From Sinohyriopsis cumingii (lineage: Eukaryota; Mollusca; Bivalvia; Unionida; Unionidae), in NCBI GenBank assembly GCA_028554795.2, contig CM068828.1:17182630-17246629 (forward strand): 64,000 nucleotides of DNA, given 5' to 3'. The translations under genes were made by a program, and so were the position numbers. The notes under the pieces were generated by a model. That model had not been told where the DNA came from. It made no database searches and saw only the letters and a program-made list of their open reading frames with translations. Positions 49,840 through 61,504 of this stretch are shown one piece after another. The number at the start of each line of letters is the position of its first letter. Within the stretch, counting starts at the first letter, position 1.

Positions 49840-50200
49840 GCACTGAGATCTAAGGACAATCGATTAACAGTCATAGGTCGAGAGACAAAAATACATCGAC
49901 TGGTATTTGTCCACGCTGCAAGCAAACTTTCCCCAAATCCTGATCTGAAGTCTAGCTGCCAAAGTATAACGCCCGTAACATGTAGCACTGCTGATCTGTC
50001 CTGTTCGTGTGCTTCAAACTGGGTCAGACAAGTGCAACCTTCTTACCGCCTACTTGTTAAAACTAGAAGTATATATATAGGATACAGTGGCATTGGCGAG
50101 GAATAACTGACACTCGAGGCTTACATATTAACTTAGGGCTGAAGGAAGCAACCGTTGAGAGTGACAAAGAAATGCATTCAATTAACCTTTCGTCAACCTC
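49840..50200 (+). promoter_or_regulatory. Module B copy 3: probable 5' region of LRR pseudogene 3
   Basis: Aligns with 21690-22060 and the reverse complement of 41138-41520: AACAGTCATAGGTCGAGAGA, CTTCAAACTGGGTCAGACAA, CCTTCTTACCGCCTACTTG, then a TATATATAGG box near 50071-50081. It continues to AAGAAATGCATTCAATTAAC as in the 41-kb copy. It lies about 7.5 kb upstream of the LRR pseudogene on the same strand, with LINE and other insertions between. Confidence 0.5.
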
Positions 50201-52129
50201 TCCCTTTCCCAACAAAATAAATAAAGCAGAATGTCATCGCAAATCAAGGTCAGTGAAAAGACCAATGAAATAAACATGGCAATAACCCAATATAGTTAAA
50301 TAATGTAAATATATTTGAAAGTATACCTTAAAATAATTTCGCCATTTAAACACAAATAGCAATGCATAGAAAAGAAAAGGAAATCAGCAATGCTCGGGTA
50401 ACACAATAATAATAATAGGAAGAAGAAGATATAGGGTATGTATTATTCTGTTTGCGTCATATTTATAGATTTATAAAATATTAGTTATTATTTGTTTGAT
50501 TATGGGAAACCAAAGTCTGGAAGATATCTTGCAAACAGTGTAATTAGCCAATTTTAAGGTACTGTCGTCATTCGTACTGAGCCATATTGTTGGAAATGGT
50601 GACTGCATGGATTAGTTTCATCAAATGGTCCATGTCATTTTTCTAATATAAGGAAGAAATGGGATATTCTCATGCATAAGAGATAGTGTCACGTTTACCT
50701 GCCCGCGATTACGTAAGTCAGGAACAAAGGAATGGGTTAGCGCTATGTGTATGTAGACCCTGCGTCTATCGTAGCGATTCGTGTTTGTACAAGAGCCCAC
50801 TTCGTTAGGTGTCAAAACTAACATGTAGACGTTGGAAGCTTTGTTCTAGAACAAAGGACCCTCGATGTTGTTGTAAATCTCCCCGCTTTGACAGATGGCC
50901 TGAGGCTCCTCTGGATATCTGGACCGACTGGGGTAGAATTGATATCCAATCGGAACTGAGGAAGGGTGGGGCCATCAATTCGAACCAGAATTTAACAGTC
51001 ATTTGGGCTGGGAACGAATTAGTCATTGTGAAGCATCGTGCTGAGAAGTTGTAGCAATAACTCCGAGGAAGCCACTCGTGAATTGGCGGGAAATGAAACG
51101 TTGGTACATTCAAGGACAGAAAGCTTCGTAAAGGTCAGCGAGTTATTTGCTCGATTGTTGCAGAATGTTACGGCATTGTAATTGTAATTATGTGCAGTAT
51201 GTATATTTACTTACTAGAATTGTTAGTACGTATAATTACCTTTGCATTGTTTAATTTACATGCGTACTTGAGAAATGAGCTATGATTATGCAAATTGCTA
51301 GCTCGTAGTCAGAATTAATATTGTAATTCGCTATCTGTTTACTTCGTGGTAAACTAGTGTATTTATTTATATGATGTTCTAGATTTTGCAATTGTTGAAT
51401 TAAATTGTAACTTTGGAAATGGTTACAGTGTGTAAATTTAAATAATATGGATATTTGAATATTTGTGTACACTTGTGGGAGTGTAATGTACAGAAATGCG
51501 TCTGATTGTTGTGATATTGTTCAGAATAATGAGATTAAGAATATACTGATGTGACTGAATTTAGTGATGTCTGTATGATAAGTAGGATACCGCTCTTTAT
51601 TGCAACGTTGTTTTCTATAAGAACGGGTGTGGTTTTCGATGTGCACGAATGCGTGACCGAAGATATAGATAGCCTCTATATGATGACTGATTGTTGATCT
51701 AGTGTGAGCTTGATGGCTAACGAAACATGCTAACGTCCTTGTGTTTTCGCAGGAAGCTTCTGGGGACAGAATTACCGGGTAGTCAAGTCCCGAGTCTGAG
51801 AGAGACAGGATAGAACAAGGCAGTAGGCAGAGAACAAGCCTAGTTGCTAGAAATAGAGAGAGAGGAGGGGAAGGAGAAAAGGAGACAAGGAGAGTACAGG
51901 AAGAATCGGAGTACGGAGAACGCCGGAAGGAAGAAAGGAATTGGCAGACTAGAGTACAGATGAGTAGAAACCAAGTACAGGGGAAAGCCATCTCACACTA
52001 TAATCACGTGATGAAATAGGTTGTTACATGGTCGAGAGGAAGAAGACTGGTTGAGAAATTAATATCGTTTAAATTGTACTAAATTGTTATTCTTTTGAAT
52101 TTCATCTTTGTGTTCTTAATAATTTAATT
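50201..52129. other. Unassigned DNA between module B and a LINE fragment
   Basis: No gene supported. A plus-strand frame of about 81 codons at 50809-51054 (WPEAPLDIWTDWGRIDIQSE) has less A/T than its surroundings, but I cannot place it in a family. The purine-rich stretch 51790-51960 (GAGAGAGGAGGGG-like) is low complexity. Confidence 0.4.
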
Positions 52130-54125
52130 GTCGGTATTGCTGACTGAGGGCTCGGAGCGTTGATGGAAGAGGGTCTGTTGAGGATACCGTCAAAGTGTTC
52201 CGCCCAGCGATCCAGTATCTTCTCCGTCTCGGTTATGAGAGTGCTGCCATCGGAGCTCAAGAGTGGGGCTGTGCCTGATGTTACTGGGCCATAAACATCA
52301 CGAACAGCACTATAGAAATTCTTCATATCGTGTCTATCGGCAAAGGACTGTATATCATCAGCCTTTAGGCTCAGCCATGTGTCCTGCATCTCACGTAGTT
52401 TCTTCTGCACAGCTTGGCGGACTCTGCTGAAGGCATCTTTCTTTGCAGCGGACTTGGGGTCGATGTTGTATGCACGATGGAGATGATGCTTCTCCTCTGG
52501 CAGGGACTGTATTTCTTCACAGTTCTCGTCAAACCAGTCATGTTTTCGCGCAGTGAGGCCAAGGGCTTCAGATGCAGTGGAGTACAGCAGATGTTTGAAG
52601 GCCATCCAGCATTTCTCTACGTCGTTGGTATCAGAGTCTGTGGTTTCTAGCTGGCTTGTCAAAGCTTCAGACAGAGCTTGCTCATTATTGCAGACTTTCA
52701 GCCTGGAGACTTTGAGTCGTTTTGGGACTTTAATTCCCTGTGGGCGTCTGGGAGGTTGAATTTTTAGATTCATCTTGGAGATCAGTAGCCTGTGGTCTGT
52801 CCAGCAGTCAGCACCACACATGGCCTTGATCACACGGACATCCTGCCTATCATTCCTACAAACTAACATGTAGTCGATCTGATGCCAATGCTTAGACCGT
52901 GGGTGCATCCAAGTTGTTTTATTGCGGTTAGGCAGACGGAAGATGGTGTTTGTGACCAGGAGATCAAATGTTGCGCACATTCTCAAGAGTAATGTCCATT
53001 ACTGTTGCAGTTGCCAATTCCATGTCTATCAATAATTCCCTTCCACGAGATGTGGTCCGTTCCAACTCTGGCGTTAAAATCACCAAGAATGATCAGCTTG
53101 TCTGACTTTGGTACCGAAGCAATCAGAGTTTCCAGATCCTGGTAGAACTTGTCTTTGGCTTCCTCCGAGTAGGTCATGGTTGGTGCATAAGCACTAATGA
53201 GTGTGGCTTGCTTTTTTCATGTAAGGGTAGCTTCAGCATTATAAGCCGGTCATTAATTCCCTTCGGTAAGATGGAGAGCTCAGTCACCAAACTCGACTTG
53301 ACAGCGAATCCAACTCCCGACTCCCGACGTTCATCGGTGCCACGTTCACTCCAGAAAAAGGTGCAACCAGCTCCAACTTCAGTCAGTTGGCCTTCGTCGG
53401 CCAAGCGAGTTCCACTTAGGGCTGCTATGTCTATCTTGTAGCGAGCAAGTTCTCTTGCAATCAGAGCAGTTCTTCTCTCTGGTCTGTCAGCCTCTGCACG
53501 ATCCAATAGAGTGTGTATGTTCCACGCACCAAGAGTGAGCGGAACGTTTTGGGTTTCCTTTGTGTTTCGACCGCAAGAATGGGATTCCCTCCAGCCGCGG
53601 TAAGCTGGTCGGGGTAGATGAAGCAGGCTTTTTTTAGGGCACCTTTTCTAGCCCCTTCTCAGGCTATGGAGGTAAGCAGCGCTATCCTAAAGAGGTCTTC
53701 TTAGTCGCTCAGACGGCTGCCGGCATCCATTTCTGCTTCAGATCAATGGAAGACGACCATATGGCCTGAGCCGCCTGCGTGCAGGTCCGCCACTACGGCT
53801 GCCAGTGCATCCACACCTGCCGCTTCGCAGCTCGCCCATCTCCGCAGGACTTGGGTACGGGTGATGACATAAATGATTTGCGCGTGAGTTGGATTAAAGT
53901 GAGGAAGAGTTGCGCTGCGTGAGCCTCACTCTCTCGTCCAGGATCTACTTTGTCCAGTTGCAAGACGTAGTCAAGACGTCTGGAATGGAGACTGGATGCA
54001 GTGGATGACCAAGGCGTCCTACGTGTCTTGCCGTGTTCTTAGCGCTCCACGTCGCTTTGCTGGGTCCGCCTTTCTGCCCCTTGACCAGCAGGTGGTTCCT
54101 CCTCGCAGTCCGCCGGTTCCAGTCT
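52130..54125 (-). mobile_element. LINE 5' region and endonuclease ORF, 3' part missing
   Basis: The minus strand from about 54125 has a GC-richer 5' region, then [95 protein letters not shown] and a linker to SSDGSTLITETEKILDRWAE near 52150. This is an APE-type LINE endonuclease and pre-RT linker, of the kind often labelled craniofacial development protein 2-like in databases. Frame changes lie near 53205 and 52985; from 52986 to 52102 the frame is open for 294 codons. The sequence stops before the RT. An (ATT)n tract lies just upstream of its 5' end. Confidence 0.88.
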
Positions 54126-54233
54126 TCACATGCAATAATATTAATAACATGTAGAACGATCACAAGGCAAAGGAAGTTGTTGAGAAAATCATATAACCAT
54201 GTTTTTGAAGGAGACGTATCTTTGACCCTAATC

Positions 54234-54235
<2 letters not shown>

Positions 54236-54270
<35 letters not shown>

Positions 54271-54300
54271 CATCATCATCATCATTATTATTATTACTAT
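54236..54300. repeat. (ATT)n/(ATC)n microsatellite
   Basis: ATT repeat with an inner CAT run, about 110 bp beyond the 5' end of the LINE fragment. Confidence 0.97.
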
Positions 54301-54860
54301 TTCTCTCTTCCACCGTCCTTTTAATGGTACTACTGGATGGCCATTTTCCTGGGACATGACCACTTCCTGTGGACAAATATGTCACTATTTAAGTGCATAT
54401 CTAAGCCCAGGAAGCGTTAGATCCGACTAATCCGACAAGCATTTAATGTTGTGAGTACCTAATGATTCATTATGACTTACAGAAACTTCGATTTTTTAAT
54501 GACTTTCAATTACTTTATGACTCATGATGACTTGTAGAGTATTTAATGACATATGATGACATATTCGGTGATTTCATCATGCCTTTTAGTAAGACAGCAT
54601 ACCCCATCCACCCAAAAAACGAAAAAAAATAAAATAAAACAAAACAAAAATAACAAACAATCAGCTTCTAAGTTATAGTTTGTTTGTTTCTATTATTGTC
54701 ATGGGGTTGAATCAGTATAGTTTTGTGCGCCAATAAATAAATAAATAAAATAATAAATAAATAAATAAAACTCCGGTTCCTTGAAATCTTACAGCTTTGG
54801 TTAGAGGAAAGAAGAAAACAAGTAACACGTCACAAAGTTAGGAGAACTGATATATAACCA
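54301..54860. other. Intergenic DNA with A-rich tracts
   Basis: ATGACTTA-like strings recur loosely at 54460-54570, then A-rich sequence at 54620-54660 and an (AAAT)n tract at about 54732-54770. No gene. Confidence 0.45.
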
Positions 54861-54985
54861 GTTACACTTGTAACGTTGTTACTGATACACTTGTAACGTT
54901 GTTACTGATACACTTGTAACGTTGTTACTGATACACTTGTAACGTTGTTACTGATACACTTGTAACGTTGTTACTGATACACTTG
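54861..54985. repeat. 23-bp minisatellite with palindromic core
   Basis: Unit TGATACACTTGTAACGTTGT plus TAC, five to six near-perfect copies. Each unit holds GTAAC-GTT-GTTAC, a short hairpin. Confidence 0.95.
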
Positions 54986-55364
54986 GATGCATTATTTATA
55001 CCACTGGTCTACAATGTTTTAGAAGTCGTCTGCTTCAGAGATAAAATGTGTTATTTATTATAAATTTTGATGTGCTGAATTCAAATATGATAATTAGAAC
55101 AACTGATTGGCTATTGTTTCCAAGATATTTAAGCTTTTAAAATTATGTCTATTTTTGTTTGCAGATAGTAGAGTTTTAATCATAAAATGTAAACCTAGGT
55201 CTTTTCATGTGTTTTTGGTTGCTTTACATGATAATATATGATCTATCCTGTTTATCTAACACTTCAAAAGAAAACAGCAAAGGTGTTATATAAATAAAAT
55301 GTCTTATGAAACCAAAGGGAAAAACACTGTTAAGTATATTTAAGTAAACAGTTTAGTATTTATT
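54986..55364. other. Intergenic DNA
   Basis: AT-rich spacer; nothing recognised. Confidence 0.4.
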
Positions 55365-56950
55365 CAGTGTCTACTCGGTGCTTCTTAGTTTGTCTCTTGT
55401 ATGCATTAATGGAGCATCTCTTGTCACTGTCCAACATTAGTCTGCAAGTAATTATGGGTTCCATTTGCCCTGACAGCATTTCTACATTGTTGCAATGTCC
55501 TGGTGCTCGTCGCTCACTGCTCTGCAGTTCGGTGGAACAAAATCTAGATGAGAGTGCAAAAATGTATCTTCAATGACATGTTGCAACCAAGTATTTTGTA
55601 TGCCTTAAGGCGATTTTCCACCAACTCCCTGTAGTTGTCTGCCTTGTTATTTCCGAGCAAAATTTGTTGCCACTAACTGGAAGAATTTCCATGCCGTCTT
55701 TTCCTTAACACGCAGCGCACAGTCAAATGGATCACCTCGAAGTACTTTACGAATCTAAGGACCAACAAAAACACCTTCCTTGTCTTAGTTTCACTTGACC
55801 TTGGAAAGTTTTCACGGAGGTATTTGAAAGATGACTGCATTTTGTCCATGGCCTTGACATCAGACCCAGCCTGATATGCAAGGTTGGTAACAAAATCTTC
55901 CTTGATTCAACAAGTGGTGGATGCTGAACACTTTTTATCCTAGGCTCCAATGACTGTCGGAATTGCCAATCTCTCTTGATGTAGTGGGAACCTCTCGCAC
56001 GACTATCCTATTCGCAGAGGAAACAGCAGTACTTTGTATATCAGGTCTGCAGACCGAGCAATAATATTCAAATCGCCAAAGAGTTGCCATTGGTCATAGT
56101 TTATGCGCCTACAAAGTTGTTTCATGTTTTCATTTGTTTTCTTCGTATGGACTGCATGACCAACTTAAATAGATGGCAAAACATTGCCAGTATGCAGCAA
56201 AACAGATTTAAGACTCGCCTTCTATGAATCAATGAACAGTCTCCACTCGTCTGGATCATGAGAGCTGCCATCACACCATCGATGTTGCTACAATCTACAA
56301 GATCGTCATCCACGAAGATGAATGGGAAAAAAGCCTTTTTGGACGGTCACGGAACATGGAAACCCTAACATCACCTGCCAGGAGATTCCACTGCTGTGGT
56401 CTGGATCCCAACAGTTCTGCCGTACTTTTGGATAGTTCCAAATCCCTGACAAGATCATTCAGTTCACCTTGTGTTATAAGATGTGGTTCAGAGGAGGATG
56501 GGAGAAACTATGGGTCATATGACACTGATGGTTCAGGACTAGAAGTTTAATCCTCTTCCTCGCCTGACTCAAGTGAGGATGATTCTGGTGCATCAGGAAC
56601 CGGCAGGCTTTCTCGGTGGGGTACTGGGCGTATAAATGATGCAATGTTCGGATAATGCACAGTCCACTTTTTCTTCTTTGACACACCTTTCCCAACTGTA
56701 GGCGCCACGCAGAAGTAACAATTGCTGATATGATATGCTGGCTCTCTCCAAATCATTGGCACTGCAAAGGGCATATATTTCCGTTTCCGGTTCAACCACT
56801 GGTGATGATTTGCTTCACAACTGCTGCAGCATGTGTGTGTGGCCCACCTCTTGTCCTGATCTCCAATTCTGCGGCCAAAATAAAGGTGATAGTCTTTCTT
56901 AACCATAGTGGTTATACTGCATCACTTCATCACATAGTAGAAGTTATCTG
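55365..56950 (-). pseudogene. Broken copy of a multi-copy invertebrate gene of unknown function
   Basis: The minus-strand segments, in order, are DYHLYFGRRIGDQDKRWATH, RKRKYMPFAVPMIWREP, CYFCVAP, KKKWTVHYPNIASFIRPVPH, LVRDLELSKSTAELLGSRPQ, QLFGDLNIIARSADLIY, ILLPTLHIRLGLM and FLHSHLDFVPPNCRAVSDE. From memory these match a large uncharacterised protein family found in many copies in cnidarians, insects and fish. Its copy number suggests a mobile-element origin, but I cannot name a transposon family. The cysteines and histidines at the N-terminal end look like metal-binding sites. The reading frame is interrupted several times, so this copy is dead. A short piece of a second copy lies at 57693-57737. 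Confidence 0.65.
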
Positions 56951-57530
56951 CATTGTTCACACAAGTAGGAGCCATGTATGATTACTTTGGCTAACAAGAA
57001 ATGTGTCCCCTTGCAAATTCAAACACTGACAAATAAAAGAGTTCGACACTTTATGATTTCATGAGCTGATATAGGGCAAGTTGTTCAGCAGAGTGATGTA
57101 AGAGTAGTTATGTTTGCTTTATCCATGACTTCTAGGAATAACGTGGTGCAATTCATATGATGTATGACGCAAAACCAGTTTCAGATTGCATCATTCATTG
57201 TTTTGCCTAAAAAGCAAGTACTATCCAAACACAGTCATAGATTTATTCATAGATTCAGTTTTAGACATTTCTGGTTCAAATTGAGATTCCTTCCCCCTGT
57301 AACTCACTTATCCTCCGCTATCCCCAAGTCAAGAGTCGTATGTAACGACCCAGTATCATATTTTTAAAACTAAAGTCAATCAACAATTTTAAGCATGATT
57401 TTCGCTCTCAGAGACCCAGAATTAGTAAAGTTTGACTACATTTTTTTCGGGAGCATTTTGGCTGTAGACCAGAGTACTAGAGACCAACTAGGGACATTCG
57501 TTAGGTTCTGTACTACCTCCTACAGGTTTG

Positions 57531-57602
<72 letters not shown>

Positions 57603-57692
57603 GAACTTAATAAAAACTAAATAAATATTATTAAGGTGATGTCTTTTCTTCCAGCTGATAGAGCTCTCTTGAATGCAATCAGACTGTCCATA
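56951..57692. other. Spacer with (CT)n-(AC)n before LRR pseudogene 3
   Basis: No gene recognised. A (CT)n tract at about 57533-57586 is followed by (AC)n to 57602. Confidence 0.5.
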
Positions 57693-57737
57693 TTGTGGCG
57701 ATTTGAATATTCTTGCTCGGTCTGCAGACCTGATATA
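57693..57737 (+). other. Fragment of the 55-57 kb family, in opposite orientation
   Basis: GGCGATTTGAATATTCTTGC then TCGGTCTGCAGACCTGATAT ACAA is the reverse complement of about 56038-56081 with one mismatch over 44 bases. Both encode GDLNI-ARSADLIY. It joins directly to the first recognisable LRR sequence, so an insertion of that family replaced the 5' part of the LRR pseudogene. Confidence 0.75.
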
Positions 57738-58660
57738 CAACGAGGCTGTTATCAATCACAGGAATGAATTCAAATTGCTGGACCTTAAGAACAATCGATT
57801 GCCTTTTCTACCACTCGAAATTGGAACACTCACCAATTTGGAGTTCCTCGATTTGCGAGGAAAAAATACTTCCGCACAAGAATTCAACATACAGTAATGA
57901 GACAAATGGGTGAATATATCAGGACGTTTTATTTTGGCTATGATCAACTCGACGCTTGGCCCGAACCCATCCGCCATTTAAAGCAACTACGCCAAACTGA
58001 ACTACACGGAGGCAGTATATCTGAGTTACCGATATAAGCATTTCAGTGATCGGAGTGGACCCTTCAGGAGTTGTTCATACGGAACACAAAGCTTATTTAT
58101 GTGCCGATTGCTCTCCAGTATGTACACTGTTTCCAGATCTTCGATTGTGATGACAACACACTCGTTGGCAATACTAGAATTGTGGTCCCTGTTTTTGCTG
58201 GGATGGTGAACACCGTAAACACACTGACCCTAGTAAATGATTGTCCTACCATTATCTAGATATCTTGTGAACACTTCAGGCCGTACAGAACCTGAGTTTG
58301 CCAAGGCCAGCACAATCCTTAACCTGGAGAAGTGTGAACTTAATCGGATTCCTGGAATCATATAACAGCTGACTAGCCTCCAGGATTTGGACTTGTCATG
58401 CAACCGAAAATACACCATAGAGAGAAACGACGTTCAGCAATTTGATAATCTTACTCTTGTACCGGAGTCAATCAGAAATATCCCACGCCTTCACGAATTT
58501 GACTGAGTAACACGACTCCAAAGACAGAATGCAACCGCGAACGTATGATCCGGATGTATTATCATCTCAAAACAAGTATCAATCTTAATAGCAACGTTAC
58601 AATCTATGGACAGTGCGAGACCATTGCTGTCAGCATCGGGCATTATATGCATGGAATCGT
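57727..58660 (+). pseudogene. LRR pseudogene 3 (paralogue of LRR gene 2)
   Basis: Matches LRR gene 2 from its third LRR to its last cysteine cap: FKLLDLKNNRLPFLP, MRQMGEYIRTFYFGYDQLDA, EWTLQELFIRNTKLIYVPIA, ALQYVHCFQIFDCDDNTLVG, FAGMVNTVNTLTLVN, YGQCETIAVSI. The signal peptide, LRRNT and first LRRs are absent. There are frameshifts near 57890, stops near 58036 and 58048 and at 58257-58259, and more decay after 58260, where similarity becomes patchy. Nucleotide similarity to LRR gene 2 is still high in 57900-58230, so inactivation is later than the duplication. Its 3' end runs into the 50-bp array and a conserved 3' UTR. Confidence 0.88.
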
Positions 58661-59587
58661 GTACCCAATGACTGCATTCCTTGACAATTTAGCATTATGC
58701 ATGGGATCGTGTACCCAATAACTGCATTCCTTGACAATTTAACGTTATTCATGGGATCGTGTACCCAATAACTGCATTCCTTGACAATTTAGCATTATAC
58801 ATGTGACCGTGTACCCAATAATTGCATTTCTTGACAATTTAGCGTTATGCATGGGATCGTGAACCCAATAACTGGATTCCATGACAATTTAGCGTTATGC
58901 ATGGAATCGTGTACCCAATAACTGCATTCCTTGACAATTTAGCGCTATGCATGGAATCGTGTACACAGTAACTGCATTCCTTGACAATTTAGAGTTATAC
59001 ATGGGATCGTGTACCCAATAACTGCATTCCTTGACAATTTAACGTTATGCATGGGATCGTGTACCCAATAACTGCATTCCATGACAATTTGGCGTTATGC
59101 ATGGAATCGTGTACCCAATAACTGCATTTCTTGACAATTTAGCGTTATGCATGGAATCGTGTACCCAATAACTGCATTCCATGACAATTTAACGATATGC
59201 ATGGAATCGTGCACCCAATAACTGCATTCCTTGACAATTTAGAGTTATAAATGGAATCGTGTACCCAATAACTGCATTCCTTGACAATTTAGAGTTATAC
59301 ATGGGATCGTGTACCCAATAACAACATTCCTTGCCAATTTAGTGTTATGCATGGGATCGTCTGCCCAATAACTGCATTCCTTGACAATTTAGAGTTCTGC
59401 AAGGGATCATGTACCCAATAACAACATTCCTTGACAATCTAGCGTTATGCATGGGGTCTGCCCAATAACTACATTCCTTGACAATTTAGAGTTCTGCAAC
59501 GTATCGTGTACCCAATAACAATATTCCTTGACAATCTAGCGTTATGCATGGGATCGTCTGCCCAATAACTGCATTCCTTGACAATTT
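58640..59587 (+). repeat. 50-bp minisatellite made from the end of the LRR gene
   Basis: About 19 tandem copies of a 50-bp unit (GCATTATGCATGGGATCGTG then TACCCAATAACTGCATTCCT TGACAATTTA). In LRR gene 2 the single-copy equivalent is GATTATGCGTTAAAGCGTGT ACAGGACTATTGTAATCCTT AACAATTTGG, which encodes the final residues, the stop codon and the first UTR bases. So this array amplified the terminal codons, stop and UTR start of the pseudogene. The last copy leads into 3' UTR sequence matching gene 2. One copy near 59441 is slightly shortened. Confidence 0.92.
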
Positions 59588-59710
59588 AGCGTTACAATCA
59601 GCCTTCCCTAAACATGTTCAGATACAAAGAAGATATTTATGCGTGTGATTTAATACGATATATGTAATCAATAAAGTTGGCTTCAAACTATATTTATAAT
59701 TGTGTGAAAC
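59588..59710 (+). terminator. Conserved 3' UTR and poly(A) signal of LRR pseudogene 3
   Basis: CATGTTCAGATACAAAGAAG, then TCAATAAAGTTGGCTTCAAA (AATAAA at 59670-59675) and TATATTTATAATTGTGTGAA match the gene 2 3' UTR (minus strand 28290-28160). Confidence 0.85.
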
Positions 59711-60729
59711 TTTAACTATAGGTTAAATAAACATCACACCAAATAAATTGTCCCATTTCTCAAGCTCAGTATATATATATTCATATATGACAAAGACAAA
59801 GTTTAAAATGTAAATGATACGCCTTTCATGTAATATTTCTAATGAAATATGATAATTTGATTTACATATGGCATTACCCCCATCATATAACTGGATCCAC
59901 ATCAATAGATCGATTATTCAAAACGATTAGACATATGGAACAAAAAAACAATATTGCAATCATTTACTTTCTTATAAAAATATGAAATAACTCCATTTTC
60001 AAAGATTTGGGAGCATGATGGAAAAATGGTTGATCTGGAGCACCTCACACAACTTCTTAGCTGTAACGTCGATTAAAAACGGTGCTGACCAGCTTTCTGC
60101 CAACCTCAAGTCCGAATAAAGTAATTTTACAGGTCGTTTGACCACTGACAATACACGTTTATATTAAATGCTGTAACTCACTTGATACTTAACTAGAGAT
60201 TGTAGTCATGTGATAATTAAGGGATTTGTGTTGTAAAATTAAACATTTTTCACTTTTATACAAACTTGTTGTCATTGCATCGTTTAAATACATTATTTGT
60301 CTCTTTAAATACACATGTATACCATTTTGTTGGTCAACAAAATGCAACAGAAACATTTATTGTATGCTAACATAACATTTTCTTCCTTTGATCTTATGTT
60401 TGAGTCAAAGTCACTTGAACGCTTGCGATACACACGTGCTATACGTTGAATGATCCGTAAAATCGATCTGATTGTAACTGATCTCTGTATTATATGGCGG
60501 ATAATATGAGAAATTAATGAAAGGTGGAATGTATACATATTCCTCCTGCCAAACCATGCAGTAAATGTATTTATGTCAGCAAGGATAACAAACAAACTTT
60601 ACTAGATTTTTATAAACTGTAAGCTTTGATTATTCTTTAACTTTTGACAGTTCGCACTAAGTACAATAGGTGATATCGACTGCAATCAACGGTTTGGGTT
60701 TGGTGAATGAATTAAGGGCAGCTGGTTAA
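59711..60729. other. Intergenic DNA
   Basis: About 1 kb of AT-rich spacer with no recognised gene or repeat. Confidence 0.45.
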
Positions 60730-60930
60730 TGATAGTTGTTGTTATTGCTGTTGTTGGGTTTAACGCCATTTTTCAGCACAAGATGGGCTATACATGGCGG
60801 CCAGTATTAATGGTGGAGGAAGAACCCGGGGAAAACCCGGGAAATAACAACCGACCCACGAGAAACTACAGGCAAGCTTTCTCAAATACCCACATTGGCA
60901 GAACCCGAGAATCGAACCACCCAGAGAGAG
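60730..60930 (-). mobile_element. SINE type II, head truncated
   Basis: Plus strand TTGTTGGGTTTAACGCCATT, ACATGGCGGCCAGTATTAAT, then CGAGAATCGAACCACCCAGA. It matches 39784-40036 for most of its length but lacks the outer part of the tRNA-like head. Confidence 0.85.
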
Positions 60931-61297
60931 ATATTGGTTAATGAAGTTACTAAACATTACAGTCCTTCAATAAATATATATGCAACCAAAATTCTGATGA
61001 AAAATATTTAGTAGATAACGACTCTATTTAAATACGAGCAAATGTATTTTTCTATATTAATTTCATATATAGAAATTAAATAATAAGGCCATATACATTA
61101 TTTGGGACGAAACCAAGGAAAAATCGAATAGCATTTGAACAGCACAGTCTAAATCTGGTATATAACTCTTCATAAAGAAATGTAGAAGAAGAAAAATGAA
61201 TAAAACGAAAAGGAGATATATCCTTGTAACAGGATAGACCTGAATGGATGTTTGGATCAAATAACAATACAACACAATGCGATGGAAGATTATATGA
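60931..61297. other. Intergenic DNA
   Basis: Spacer between the SINE and a microsatellite; nothing recognised. Confidence 0.45.
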
Positions 61298-61314
61298 ATT
61301 GATGATGATGATGA

Positions 61315-61395
<81 letters not shown>
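61298..61395. repeat. (GAT)n-(AT)n microsatellite
   Basis: Short GAT repeat followed by about 78 bp of AT repeat. Confidence 0.98.
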
Positions 61396-61397
<2 letters not shown>

Positions 61398-61504
61398 ACA
61401 AATACAGTGATTCTTTCACGCTCTAAACATACGTCTCATTCAATTACTTTATCCAAACATTCACAAATAGGAAAACAAAAAATGATTCATATATTCAAAT
61501 GTAT

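Noticed and set aside
50598-50640. Possible first LRR exon for pseudogene 3 (ATGGTGACTGCATGGATTAG)
   Set aside because: Only loose resemblance to MTHLIRSF and no clear acceptor or donor.
51166-52027. Possible LTR (starts TGTTACGG, ends GTTGTTACA)
   Set aside because: No second copy, no convincing primer-binding site and no neighbouring pol domain.
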